The notes beneath the pieces are model-generated. The model worked only from the letters and a program-made list of their open reading frames with translations. It was not told the DNA's origin and made no database searches. The translations under genes and the position numbers were made by a program. A DNA stretch of 64,000 bases from Prorocentrum cordatum (taxonomy: Eukaryota; Sar; Dinophyceae; Prorocentrales; Prorocentraceae): the NCBI GenBank assembly GCA_963575745.1, contig CAUYUJ010001289.1, forward strand, positions 1-64,000, given 5' to 3'. Positions 50,041-60,524 of the stretch are shown piece after piece; within the stretch, counting starts at the first letter, position 1; each line of letters starts with the position of its first letter.

Positions 50041-52260
50041 CCTCGGTGGACCGCTCGGTGGCTCTGGAGACTGACATGGAGGCCACTGTTTCTACCGACA
50101 AGGCTGCCGTTGTTTCGTCTCGTGCGGCTGTTGGTCAGGCCATCAAGACTTTCCTCGGTCAGCACGGCGGTCCGCCCGCTGGCACGAGGACCTCAGTCAA
50201 TCTCGGAGTTGACGACGGCGCTGGACAGGCTCGTCGTATAGGAGGTCGTGGTAAGAAGGCCAAGAGCAGAAAGCAACACTTTCGGATTCGGTGTAAGCGC
50301 GCTCGCACAGCCCGTCAAGCTCTCGGCCGTCATAACCGCAAGGTTTTTGTTTCAGTACCGCTGGCATCGGTGGGCTACGGTTCCGAAGTATATGGTGTAT
50401 ATGCTTATGAATTGGTCTGCTTCGAGCTGGGTTCGGAAAATCCGCCAAACCGTCCGCGGGATCCAGGTCGCTCACCTCGCTCTGCATCCTGGAGGGGGGC
50501 CCTGTTTATCACGCTGCCATCTTCTTGCCCATTGCCAGATACTCCAGGGAGTTGTGGGACGCCAAGGTTCAGCAGACTCCATTCGCTTTAGGTTTCGCCG
50601 TTCTCAAGGACGCCTGGCCGCAGACCTGGCCCAGACCGCCGTCTGCGTGGCGGCCAGTACGGGGACCGATCGGCGCCATGTATATGTCCCTCAGCCGCAT
50701 CTGTTGGACCATGTCCAACTATGCGCAGTTGGTGGGCGATGCAGGGGGCGCCCCACTCCCTCGCCACCTCGCCCCCCCAAGCTGATCAAGAATATGTTGC
50801 GCGAGGGCGCGGTCCGACAGCTGCGCCGCCTGTCGGGCGAAAAGCTCGGGCTCGGTGCCCGGCTGCGCTATGATTCTGCGATCCGCGACCTCAGCAGTTC
50901 CAAGGTTACGCCGTTTGAGAAGGGCTCGATAAGGGCCAATGCGCGGGGGGCCTGCTGGACCAAAGAGAGAGCTGTCCAGCGCGGTTACCAACTCCAGCAT
51001 ACGTGCTGCTCTTTGCGCCAGGGGCCCTCGGATTCGGCATTTCATCGACGTTGGGTTTGTCCTGATCCAGAGGTCGCGGGGCTCAGACTGGAAATTATCG
51101 ACGGGGCTGCACTGCAGGCCGCTCAGGAGCTCGACCCCGCTTCGCGCTACATGGAGGACTCCTCTTCAAAAAGGGCTTCTTCCCCCACCCAGGCGATGGC
51201 CACCCTCGCTCTGTTCTGGAGGTCGCCCCCACGGCCGTCCGGGAGGGCGACCCTGAGCACCCCGATGAGCATCTGTTCCATGGAGGCTCGGCATTGATGG
51301 ACGGGTCTTGTGAGAAGCATGTAGTTAAGCAATTAAGCAGGGCAGGTTGGGGCTTGGCGGTTTATGACTCTCAGCAGGTTTTGAAGTTCCGCACGTGCCC
51401 CCCCCCCTTTGGGATCATGTCCCCCAGACTCCACAGGCGGCGGAATTCGGTGCTCTAGCCTACGCGTGTCTCTGCCTCTCGGACCCTGCTGTAGGGTTCT
51501 CGGATTGTTTCAATGTTTGTAGGGCCTCCAAGTTCGACCGTTCTAAGAAGCTGCCGTGCAAAAGGCCTTACGCGGGCCTCATGGTTAACGCCCTGGGGGC
51601 CGTTTTTTTTTTTTTCGGACGCGTCGAGGGTCAAGGCCCACGTGGCCGACTCGGAGGGCCTTTCCCCCGAAGGGCGTTTCTTAAAAATTGGTAATGACGG
51701 GGCTGGTCGCTCAGCCAAGTTTGGGGCCGCGGCGCACCCCAAGCCTTCTCCTTCGCAAGTTGACAAGCTGCAGTGGCAGCTTAAGGTCTCCCGAATGGTC
51801 TCGCGTCTGGCCGCCAAGGTGCTCGTTTCTTGGCCGCGCCTGGACCTGTCTGATGCACCCTTCATTGCACCTCCTCCCCTCCCCGTCCGCCCTGGGGCCG
51901 AGGCGCCCGAGGGGGTGCACATGGGCGTGGGTCAAAACGCTTTGGAGGTGCAATCGATGTCTCAGATTTCGACGGCAGGCAGCGCGACCCGCTGAAGAGG
52001 GCTGCGCTGGTGACTAGCCCCCAGTTCCGCGTTCTGTTGTTGATCGTGGCCGCTCCTGCTTCGCCTTGGAGTGTGCGAACAATCAGATTTTGATCATTTG
52101 CGCCCGCTGCAATGCGTTTTCGACCCTCGGACAATGTAAGCAGCTCCGCAATGAGCGCACACGTCCACTCGCCAAGGCGGCGGAGCACTGGTCCAGGGCC
52201 AAGCGGGGCTGGCATCTGAAGGAGAAGCTTCGGGTGGAAGCGGCCCCTATCAGAGAGTGA
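50041..52260 (+). pseudogene. LINE-D connection region, RNase H and tail
   Basis: The connection region is spread over frames at 50046-51297 and includes CWTKERAVQRGYQLQHTC. RNase H begins at SALMDGSCEK (first Asp at 51300), continues after a C9-run frame change with PQAAEFGALAYACL (Glu, about 51443) and GFSDCFNV (Asp), and after a T-run frame change with ASRVKAHVADSEGL and LKIGNDGAGRSAKFGA. In relatives the last motif is GN-x-x-AD; here the final Asp is Gly. The tail has IICARCNAF and GQCKQL, a likely zinc cluster. Each frame change coincides with or lies near a homopolymer. Confidence 0.68.
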
Positions 52261-52311
52261 AGCTGGTGGGGCAGGGCGTTCGTCAAAACTCCTCCTCCGT
52301 CTCCTCCTGCT

Positions 52312-52340
52312 CCTCCCGCTCCTCCTCCTCCTCCTCCTCC
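52312..52340 (+). repeat. (CTC)n tract at the 3' edge of LINE-D, running into the gap
   Basis: CTC triplets to the last base before the N run, so the array is probably longer than assembled. Confidence 0.9.
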
Positions 52341-52440
52341 NNNNNNNNNNNNNNNNNNNNNNNNNNNNNNNNNNNNNNNNNNNNNNNNNNNNNNNNNNNN
52401 NNNNNNNNNNNNNNNNNNNNNNNNNNNNNNNNNNNNNNNN
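52341..52440. other. Assembly gap (100 N)
   Basis: Exactly 100 N. A round number usually denotes unknown length. Confidence 1.
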
Positions 52441-52740
52441 TTGTAAGCCTCTTAGGGCGCTCTTGGGGGCCTCTTGGGGGCCTCTTGGGCCGTCTTGGAG
52501 TGTCGGAAAGGCGAAAAGGCGAGAAGGCCAAAATCATTAAAAACCTATGTAAAATTGACGATTTTGGCGCCTGGGGCCCTCTTGGGTGTGCTCTTGGGGC
52601 TCTCTTGGAGCGTCTTCAGGGCCTCTTGGGCCGTCTTCGGGCCGTCTTGGGCGTCTTGGGGCCATCGTTCGTCGAGTCGAGGCCCTCTTGTACCCTTTTG
52701 GGGGTGTCTTCTGTCGCACTTGGCTCGTCTTGAAGCTTTT
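52441..52740. repeat. CTTGGGGCC-type low-complexity block
   Basis: Irregular CTCTTGGGGGC and GCCGTCTTGGGC words; related to 14115-14460 and 57985-58440. Confidence 0.65.
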
Positions 52741-52957
52741 CTGAGCTCCGGGACCCCCCGGGGAGGATGCGTATCTGGGTGGCGACCCCCCCGGCGACCC
52801 CCCCCCCCACCCCCCCCCCCCGGCGGGGAGGGTAGGGAGGGGCTTCGCCACGACTCAACTACGACGTTGCTCAATGTCGCTTTGGCTCGCGCGCTCAAGG
52901 AGACGGGGAATGACGAAGACGACGAGGGACAACGGAGACGGAGACGACGAGGACACG

Positions 52958-52990
52958 ACGGAGACGACGACGACGACGACGACGACGACG
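52958..52990 (+). repeat. (GAC)n microsatellite
   Basis: About eleven GAC triplets within a wider GA/C-rich stretch. Confidence 0.9.
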
Positions 52991-53073
52991 GTGATCCACG
53001 CAAGACGACGACACCGGGATGCGTCTTCCACACGCCGACAGGGTCGGCGGATTTGTCAGTCTTGCTGTTACTC

Positions 53074-53310
53074 ATCATCATCACCAGTACCATCCACACC
53101 ATCACCACCATCACCATCGCTATCACCATGACCATGATTACCATCGCCAGCGCCAACACCATAACCACCACACTCAGCATCGTCATCAGCATCATTACCA
53201 TCACCTTTACCACCATCATCATCATCACCATCACCACCACCATCATCATCATTAGCAACATCATCATCATCACCATCACCATCATCACCATCACCATCAC
53301 CATCACCTGG
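53074..53310 (+). repeat. (CAT)n microsatellite at the 5' edge of LINE-E
   Basis: CAT/ATC/ACC triplets. Confidence 0.95.
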
Positions 53311-54110
53311 AGGGAGGACGAGTTCGTCCAGGAGACGCACTTCGTGTCTGCCACAAAGGCACGGCTTGCTCAGCTCAAGGCCCCATCTGGAGCTGCATGT
53401 CGCGTCCTCGACACAGAGGACAACGTGTGCGGCGATGCCTTGTGCGTTGCGGATCGCGGGGTGGGCAGCGCAGCTGGCCACACGACCGCCTGCAAATCGG
53501 GGACCTACCCGCGCGCCAGAGGCCCTACCGCGCCCTGCTCACAGAGCTGGCGCAGTTGGCCGTCCAAGCAGGAGCCGACGTGGACAGAGGTGCACGAGCC
53601 CGAGCTGTACAAGCTGTTCAATGCCGAGGAGGTGGCGGCCGAGAGGGCCGTGGCTAAGTAGGAGGAAGCCATCCTCGATGTCGTCGTCAGGGCGCCGACG
53701 GTCACCTAGGCATGGTGGTGGGACGTCACGATTCGCAGCCTGCATGCGGCCTGGAACGTGCACGCGCACGGGTTCGCAGCTGACGTGGCGAACACTGGTC
53801 TCCGGGACAAGGCCGCGAGGTACGGCGAGGAAGTGGCCGCGCTGAGCTACGAGCCGTGCGGGCGCCTCCACCAACAGTGCTCCTCTGTGTGATGGTCGCG
53901 GAGCTTGCCGCCATCGAGGGGGGCGCGTCCCAGCGTCTTGATGCGACTGCGGCGCCAGAAGCTGGAGCGCACGCTGGTCGTGGCGCAGGCGGACGTCTTG
54001 CTGCTCTGCCTGGGCCGCTACGCTGCCCACACGACGCTCGCAGCCAAGCTCGTGCCGCCGACTGGGCTGCGAGGAGCCAGCGGCACGGCTTTTCGCTGAG
54101 AGCTTGGTGG
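53311..54110 (+). pseudogene. LINE-E: 3' fragment of a non-LTR retrotransposon with a putative nuclease domain
   Basis: One main frame, with TAG at 53659 and 53704 and TGA at 53888 and a compensated frame excursion at about 53520-53580. It encodes LVREDEFVQETHFVSATKAR-like sequence (the window reads WREDEFVQETHFVSATKAR), two Cys-containing segments (RVLDTEDNVCGDALCV, HTTACKSG), then VHEPELYKLF, AILDVVVRAPTVT, WWWDVTIRSLHAAW and RDKAARYGEEVAALSYEPCG. The pattern LDVVV ... DVTI ... K-x2-RY ... EPCG resembles the PD-(D/E)XK restriction-like endonuclease found at the C-terminus of some LINEs (R2-like). That assignment is inference. The RT itself is absent. It sits between two CAT arrays. Confidence 0.5.
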
Positions 54111-54144
54111 CACAGAGATAGCAGACCCTCGGCATTGGAAGAGC

Positions 54145-54338
54145 ATCATCAGCATCGTCATCTTCACCATCATCATCATGACCATCATCACCACCATAAA
54201 TTACCATCATCATCAGCATCATCATCGTCGCCATCATCATCAGAATTGGCGGCGACATCACCATCACCATGACCATCGCCATCACCATGACCATCAACAC
54301 CATCAGTTTTATCATTCTCTTATCAGCATCAACATCAG

Positions 54339-54370
<32 letters not shown>

Positions 54371-54435
54371 CCATCACCATCACCATCACCATCACCATCC
54401 TCATCACCATCATCCTCATCATTCTCATTATCATT

Positions 54436-54504
<69 letters not shown>

Positions 54505-54507
54505 GTT

Positions 54508-54552
<45 letters not shown>

Positions 54553-54612
54553 GGCGTCCCCATCATCACGATCATCGTCAACATCATCATTGTCATTATC
54601 AGCATCATCGGT
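54145..54612 (+). repeat. (CAT)n microsatellite at the 3' edge of LINE-E
   Basis: CAT/ATC triplets with ACC variants, same triplet and strand as 53074-53310. Confidence 0.95.
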
Positions 54613-54627
54613 CTTCCTCTTGCTCCT

Positions 54628-54658
<31 letters not shown>

Positions 54659-54917
54659 CCCCTCGTATCTCCTCCACCTCCCCCGTTTTCCTCCTCCTCG
54701 TCCTCCTCCTCCTATCCCTCCGTCACCTCCTCCTCTTCCTCCTTCCCCTCCAAGTTTTCCCCTTCCCTCTTCGTTATCTCTTCCCCTCCAGCCTCCCCTC
54801 TCCTCCTCCCTCCTGTGTCTTCATCATCCATCCTCCTCCTTCCTCCTCCTCTCTTCTCTTATTCCTCCTCTCTCCTCCTCCTTCTCCTCCTCCTCCTCCT
54901 CCTCCTCTTCTCCTTCC
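54628..54917 (+). repeat. Pyrimidine-rich CTC array
   Basis: CTC, TCC and CCT words with many interruptions, directly following the CAT array. Confidence 0.9.
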
Positions 54918-55016
54918 GAGTCCCGTTGCCTCGCCCGCGCATCCCCCCCGGGGTCGCCGGGCGGTCCGAGGCCGACAGGTGCGGGTACGCGCACAATCCT
55001 GAGGCGACCCGGCGAG

Positions 55017-55270
55017 AAAGCGTCACACTCCCAGACGACCCCCCTCCCCCAGCCCTTTTGACGGTCGAGGCTTGAGGGTTTCGGGCGTTTTGCGTCGGCT
55101 CTTGAAGGCTATTGCAGGTTTCCCAGCCCAGTGGTGCAAAACGTCACACTCCCAGGCCCCCCTCCCCCAGCCCTTTTGACGGTCGAGGCTTGCGGGAATC
55201 GGGCGGTTCCGTCGGTTCTCTTGCAGGCTTTTGCAGGTTTCCTGGCCCGGTGGTGCATTCCAGCAGGTGC
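55017..55270. repeat. 122-bp tandem duplication
   Basis: CGTCACACTCCCAG, CCCAGCCCTTTTGACGGTCG and AGGTTTCC-GCCC-GTGGTGCA repeat at an offset of about 122 bp. A shorter duplicate TTCCAGCAGGTGC lies at 55258 and 55357. Confidence 0.85.
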
Positions 55271-56024
55271 TTCCTGCCGAGATTATTTAATCGCTTCGCT
55301 CATTCCGCCGGCCCTGGAGCTCTTGGGGGCCTCTTGGGGGGCTCTTGGGGGTGCTTTCCAGCAGGTGCGCCCTGCCGAGATGTATTGCTCACGGGGGCTC
55401 CCCCGAACTGGTCCTCCGAGCGGCCGGTGGAGGCCCGGGTCGTGGCCCAGAGGCCACCTGACAGCTGAGACGGTGGGGGGCCTCCGGGGGGCCGTGCAGC
55501 GCCGGTTTTGATACATGCTCCGCGTGCGGATCATGTATTAGAAATGCAGGGGTTTGATATTAAGACAAAAGATGAGTTCGTGCATGCATTTATTCCTACA
55601 TTAATCATGTGTCAGAAATCCTATTTTTTAATCCTATGTATTAAATAAGCAAGGGCACAGGAGCAGCAGGCACCAGTCCTTGGGAAGGGGTGGAGGCCTC
55701 CTGTGGCGGTCCACGCTGTGAGGCAGTCGTGACGTCAGGGAAAGCCTGCTGCTGCGCACGAGCTCGGCGCTAGTGGCAGCAATTGAGGCAAAGGAAGCAG
55801 GTTGGACCCGTCAGTGGATCAGCCTCGTTAGGCTCGACAGAAGCTGTGGTGCTTCTTTTGGATCCCTCCTCGACGGTCCTCGAGGCCCCAGGCTTATCTA
55901 TGGGGCGCAGGGGTGTGGGGGGGGGGGCAGCAAGGGCAAGGCACAGACCTGTGATTCGTCGACCGCTGCTGCCTGGAAGGCGCTGCCTCAGGTGCAGCAG
56001 GAGGGCCGGGGATGGCCTCTAGGG
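55271..56024. other. Unassigned sequence
   Basis: A relatively AT-rich patch at 55510-55660 (ATGTATTAGAAATG and ATGTGTCAGAAATC near-duplicates), otherwise nothing recognised. Confidence 0.35.
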
Positions 56025-56182
56025 AAGTCGGGCCTGTCCCTCTATAGGAGGAGCATTCCAAAATAGTTTAGAAAATAGTCTGGGGACGATTACTCGACTA
56101 TCTTGGGCAATTCTTTAGCACTTTTAGATTGTTCGTGATTTTTCATCAAACGTCCACCTTTAGGAGGACGCGCCCGACCTAC
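56025..56182. mobile_element. M3 inverted-repeat element, copy 2
   Basis: Ends AAGTCGGGCCTGTCCCTCTA and GAGGACGCGCCCGACCT form the terminal repeat; interior AAAATAGTCTGGGGACGATT is shared with other copies. Confidence 0.8.
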
Positions 56183-56617
56183 CTTGAGGGAGCGGCGCGG
56201 CACGCCCCGCGTCACCTTTGCGGTGCTCCCTGGCCGCTCGTGCAGAGGCCACGCGCGCGTGGAGGCCGCCTGCGCGGGGAGGCCACGTGCGCGAGGCAGC
56301 GCGGGCGGGGGGCGCGCGGGGGCACACCGCGCGCCTCGCGCGGCGCGCCACGGCAAAAGTCGGGCGATCGCAGCACGTGGACCCAAAGGGGGCGCGGATT
56401 GGCGACGGGTCCCGCTTCCATGGGAAGTCGCGGGCTTCCGCCGCCGAAGGAGGCGGCACCGGCCGCACTTTGGGGGGGGGCACCTCCCCTGATCCATGGA
56501 TTTGGCGACCGCGCGCCCAATCCATGGATCGTTGATCCATGTTGAGGCGCCCCCGGGAAAGGTGCGAGGCTGGGCGGGGCCGCTTTGGACATGTCCCTGT
56601 TTTGTCTCTGGCGGACG
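56183..56617. other. Unassigned GC-rich sequence
   Basis: Holds a small palindrome set (GATCCATGGAT at 56491, CAATCCATGGATCG at 56518). Open frames on both strands reflect composition. Confidence 0.3.
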
Positions 56618-56742
56618 TGGCATCGCTCGACCGTGTGCCCGTTTCTCGGCGAGGGCCGTCGAGGGTAATCTTGGATCAGCATAAGAGATGTACACGCGCG
56701 AGGCTGGGAAACGCACGGGGAGTGCACGTCCGAGCGATGGCA
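56618..56742. mobile_element. M1 inverted-repeat element, copy 4
   Basis: Left end TGGCATCGCTCGACCGTGTG, right end GCACGTCCGAGCGATGGCA; the interior keeps CTCGGCGAGGGCCGTCGAGG and TTGGATCA. The left arm has a GA-to-AC change not mirrored on the right. Confidence 0.85.
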
Positions 56743-56785
56743 AGTGGAAGGCCAGCGGAGGCCGGCCGAAGCAGAGTGGCGGCGG

Positions 56786-56857
56786 GTCGTCGTCGTCGTC
56801 GTCGTCGTCGGCGTCGTCGTTGTCGTCGTCGTTGTCGTCGGCGACGGCGCTGTCGTT

Positions 56858-56907
<50 letters not shown>
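56786..56907 (+). repeat. (GTC)n microsatellite
   Basis: GTC triplets with GTT and GGC variants. Confidence 0.95.
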
Positions 56908-56908
<1 letters not shown>

Positions 56909-57777
56909 CCCCCCTCTATCCCATCTGTGGGGGGGAGGGGGGGGGGCCTGTGGGATCCTGGGACCCATCCCATCTGGGGGGGGGGGCCTGTGAGCCCTCG
57001 ACCTGGGATCATACATCGCCGATAGATCGGCGGTGTATCGCCGATTCCAGTTCGACGTTCTCCCCATGAGTCTATCCCCCCCCATCGTTGCCCCTCATCA
57101 GGAGCTCGTTCCGCGTCCCAACCTGGTGAAGACGAAGATGTGCGTCACGTTCCTCTCAGGAGCGTCTGGGCTGGCATCAGTGGGTGGGCACAGGCCAGGG
57201 AAGGGGGGGGCGCGAGCGCAGTCGGGGAGGGGAGGAGTGAGGGAGGAAGGTGGCGCCTCGCCTCCGCTCCAGGCTGCTTTTTTGTAGGTGTACAAACACA
57301 CGCGTACATATGCACATTCTATACACGTGTATATTGAACACTAGTGTGCACCCGTGGATTACATCCACGGAGTTGAGCGGATCGAGGCTTGGTGCCGCGC
57401 GCTGGTTCGTGCGAGGCTGTCAGCTACTGCCGTAGTTCCTTGGAGGCTTGGTCTAGTGTTCTCCCACTGAGAGCGCCCAGTGCACTGATGCGGGGGCTGA
57501 GGTGTTCGGGCTTCGCGAATGCAAGTTCCAGAGTCCAGGCTGGAGCAGCGTTGGAAGGTTTGCGCTGGGATTGCGGCAGACGCGGGAGCGGGCCATGGCA
57601 AACGCAGCGCCGTCTTGAGCCGCATCGGACGCGTCGGAACGGCGTCGCGGCAAAGGATCCCAGCGGGGCAGTGGTGTGAGTGGTTCAAAGCGCGGAGCTC
57701 CAAACCAACATGTCGCTGCACATGTTGCGTCACACCGCCTCTTTTACTCGCCGCCAATCTCGCGGAGCGACAATGCG
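56908..57777. other. Unassigned region with an M8 right-end fragment
   Basis: 57028-57100 (GTATCGCCGATTCCAGTTCG, then CCCATCGTTGCCCCTCA) matches the right end of M8 at 59015-59240. 57285-57370 is rich in small palindromes (ACACGTGT, CACGCGTAC). No gene seen. Confidence 0.4.
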
Positions 57778-57783
57778 TCGCCG

Positions 57784-57829
<46 letters not shown>

Positions 57830-57840
57830 AGTCGTCGTCT
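57778..57840 (+). repeat. (CGT)n microsatellite
   Basis: About twenty CGT triplets. Confidence 0.95.
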
Positions 57841-57984
57841 AGAAAACAGGTATCCCGGGCGACTGGAGCATTACGAACTGATCTGCTGCGGCCGCGAGGG
57901 GCCTCTCGCCTCCCGTTCGCCCTCCACTTCTCGGAAGCAGTTCTGAGTCTCCCGGTGGCCGTCTGAGAGCTCCGAGGGTGCTCC

Positions 57985-58440
57985 CCTGGGCCTCGCGGGG
58001 GCCTCTCGGGGCCTCCTTGGGCCGTGCGGGGCGCCTCTTGGGCCGTTTTGGGGCCGTCTTGGGCCATCCTGGGCGCCTCGCCGCCTCGGGGGCTGTCTTG
58101 GGCTGGCTTGGGCGGTTTTTTTCGGGCCCCACTTGGGACTCTCTGGGGCCGCCGTGGGCGCCTCCTGGGCCGTCCTGGGGCCGTCTGCGGGCCACCTTGG
58201 GGCCCTCGCGGAGCCATCTTGGAGGCTGCCGGGGCCGCCGTGGACGCTCCGAAGAGCTTCTCCGGCAGCGTTTGGGAAGCGTCTCCGGCACAGGGGATCA
58301 CTTTGGGAACCGTGCTGGGCCGTTTGGGATGCCTCCTGGGGGGGTGCATGCGATTGTGGAGGTTTCTGGGGCCGCTGGGGGGCCGCGTGGGCGATGTTGA
58401 GAGCCTTCTTTGGCCGTGGATTGGGCCTTCTATAGAGTCG
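57985..58440. repeat. CTTGGGGCC-type low-complexity block
   Basis: GGGCCGTCTTGGGCC, GGGGCCGTTTTGGGGCC and similar words in irregular succession. Confidence 0.6.
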
Positions 58441-59014
58441 CGGTGAGGCTCCTTTGGCGCCTAGACGGCCAGACGCCCCCCCAAACTGCCAGGCGTCATT
58501 CTACTTCATTGGAATGGATGTTTGTGTTGCGTTTGTCTCTTTGTTGGTTTGCTCGTGTGTGTTTGTGCGTTGGCCCTCATTCCCCGCGATCCCAGCGCCC
58601 GTGGGCATTTTTGGTTTGGCCCCGAGGGGCCATCGATAACGACCAGCGGCAACGAGCTATCCCGTGGGATGGGGCCGAGCGGTCTGGGGGCCAAAGCGAG
58701 CCACGAAAACACGACGCCAGAGTTCTTGGGTTCACCTTTTTCCAACCCGCCCCGTTGCTGGTTGCAGGAGTGGCGGGAGTGGCCCCGGGGTTCAATGTGT
58801 CTTGGCTGTTGTTCCATAGCACCCTGTGGAAAGCAGGGCAACAAAAGAACCCTGAGGGGGGGTGGGCCCACGTGTCTGGCATCGCTTCACGGCATTCGGC
58901 AACCGTTTCCTCGGGCGGAGCGCTTCGTTCGCGCAGAGGCTGTCGACAATACTGTCTGCCTCGCGATCGCACCGCGTTCCTGGCGCTATCTTCACAATTC
59001 TGGTTTGATCATAT
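58441..59014. other. Unassigned sequence
   Basis: No recognisable coding motif; open frames in two phases only. Confidence 0.3.
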
Positions 59015-59240
59015 GGTCTTCAGGGACAACATTGGGGGGGGGACTGGCTGCAGAGGGAACATCGAGCTGGAATCGGCGATTGATCGCAGATACATTGGCG
59101 ATATGCTTCCGATGGCGAATCCGCATGTTCCTGGGCGGGGTGGGCTATCAGTCCCCGATCAGCGACGTATCGCCGATTCCAGCTCGATGCCCCCCCCTCC
59201 GCTCTGAGCCCATATCCCCCCTAACGTTGCCCCTCAGGTC
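59015..59240. mobile_element. M8 inverted-repeat element
   Basis: Outer tips GTCTTCAGGGACAACATTGG and the complement CAACGTTGCCCCTCAG-like right end pair imperfectly. Inner arms are nearly perfect: CATCGAGCTGGAATCGGCGA against TCGCCGATTCCAGCTCGATG. About 225 bp, non-coding. Confidence 0.75.
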
Positions 59241-59562
59241 TGTTCCTGTACGTCTGGGAGCGCGATGCCATGACGTCGCCGAAGCATGATCATGAGTCGT
59301 GGGCGCCTGTTGCCTTCTCCCAGCCCTGAAGACGCAAGCGCGTACAGTCGAGCATCTGATTCAGAAACCTCCTTCCTAACTGCTGGGCCAGCGCTTCTTA
59401 GCCAACCTGCGGGAAAGCTGGCCCAGTTTCTGGAGCGCGTTCGCTCCCTCATCGTGAACGGCAGACTTGGCCCAGGCTTGCTTCAAGAAACCTCTGGGCC
59501 CAGCGCTGGACAGGGGCGTCGTCGACGTGGCCATTCTTTACCCCTTACTTACCGGGAGGAGG
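59241..59562. other. Unassigned sequence
   Basis: No recognisable feature. Confidence 0.3.
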
Positions 59563-59620
59563 GAGGAGGGAGGAGGAGGGGGAGGAGGAGGAGGAGGAGG
59601 AGGAGGAGGAGGAGGAGGAC
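59563..59620 (+). repeat. (GGA)n microsatellite
   Basis: GGA/GAG triplets. Confidence 0.9.
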
Positions 59621-59756
59621 TGTGCCTCTCCCACTTCGTTGCATCCCCTTCCTCAGCCCCTGGGCGTGGCCGTGACGCCGCCCTGCGCCCGCTGCCAGGG
59701 GTGCAGCACTTGCTTGTCGCCCCGGCCGCTCCACGGCGACGCACTTCGCCATGTTA

Positions 59757-59952
59757 GTATTAAGCCGGGCGTGTCCCCCTACAGGGGGATTTTCGATGAG
59801 AAATAAAGAATACCCCAAAAATGCCCCCAAAGGGTCAACAAATACACAAAACATAGTCCCCAGGCTATGTTTGGATTATTTTTTGATTATTTTGGGGGTA
59901 TTTCTTATTTTTCATAGAAAATCCCCCTGTAGGGGGACAGGCCCGACTTAAT
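59757..59952. mobile_element. M3 inverted-repeat element, copy 3 (complete)
   Basis: Left TTAAGCCGGGCGTGTCCCCC then TACAGGGGGATTTTCGATG; right CATAGAAAATCCCCCTGTAG then GGGGACAGGCCCGACTTAA. Inner AT-rich part has AATACCCC and GGGGGTATT and a CATAGTCCCC segment. ATGTTA lies on both sides (59751-59756 and 59951-59956), a possible target-site duplication. Confidence 0.9.
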
Positions 59953-60397
59953 GTTATTACCCTCCCCTCCCTTCCTCCCCCCCCTGGCGTCTTCAGCGTA
60001 GTGCACACCCCCGGCAACGATGCCCTCTGGCGTCTTTTCGCGGATTTCCGAGTTCCGAGTTCCGAGTTCCTCCTCCCTCGCGGCCGCGTTCGCCTATCTT
60101 TCCCTTCTCCTGCCGCCTGTTAGTGTACCTTTCCCGATGCCCGGACCGCCTGAGCGCGCGTACGGACTGCCTCTGCCGCGCTGCGACGTAAACGTTGTTT
60201 CAAGAAGCCTCCGGGAACCTGGCCTAAATGTCTTGAAACGATAGCTTTCTTGATCCTATGTTCGACTGCGTGTGCACATATCGTAGCGCGTCGAGTGCGA
60301 CGCTTCCGAGCGTCTGGGCTGACAACAAAAGCGCGACCATCCGCAGCACGACGGCCAGATGCAGCACAGCTCTGACATCCACCAGCGGGAAGGGTCC
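59953..60397. other. Unassigned sequence
   Basis: GAGTTCC is tandemly repeated at 60048-60070. No gene seen. Confidence 0.3.
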
Positions 60398-60524
60398 TGG
60401 CATCGTTCGGACATGTACATTTGCCTCGGCGAGGACCGACAAGGAGCATCGTGGATCATCGAGCAAAAGAAGCAAGCACGAAACCGACAATTGCACGGGT
60501 GAGTGGGCGTCCGAACGATGGCCA
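60398..60524. mobile_element. M1 inverted-repeat element, copy 5, with matched changes in both arms
   Basis: Left end TGGCATCGTTCGGACATGTA and right end GGGCGTCCGAACGATGGCCA. Relative to the other copies the left arm has C-to-T in CGCTCGG and the right arm the complementary G-to-A, so pairing is preserved. Confidence 0.85.

Larger units (their letters stand above)
47930..52311 (+). mobile_element. LINE-D: 5'-truncated, frameshifted non-LTR retrotransposon
   Basis: Order is endonuclease (lacking its N-terminus), RT, RNase H and a Cys-containing tail, as in LINE-A and LINE-B. ORF1 and the first endonuclease motif are missing. At least six frame changes and several stops; two of the changes lie in homopolymers (C9 at about 51402 and T12 at about 51604). 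It is bounded by CTC tracts on both sides (47787-47894 and 52312-52340). It is clearly an old, inactive copy. Confidence 0.78.
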
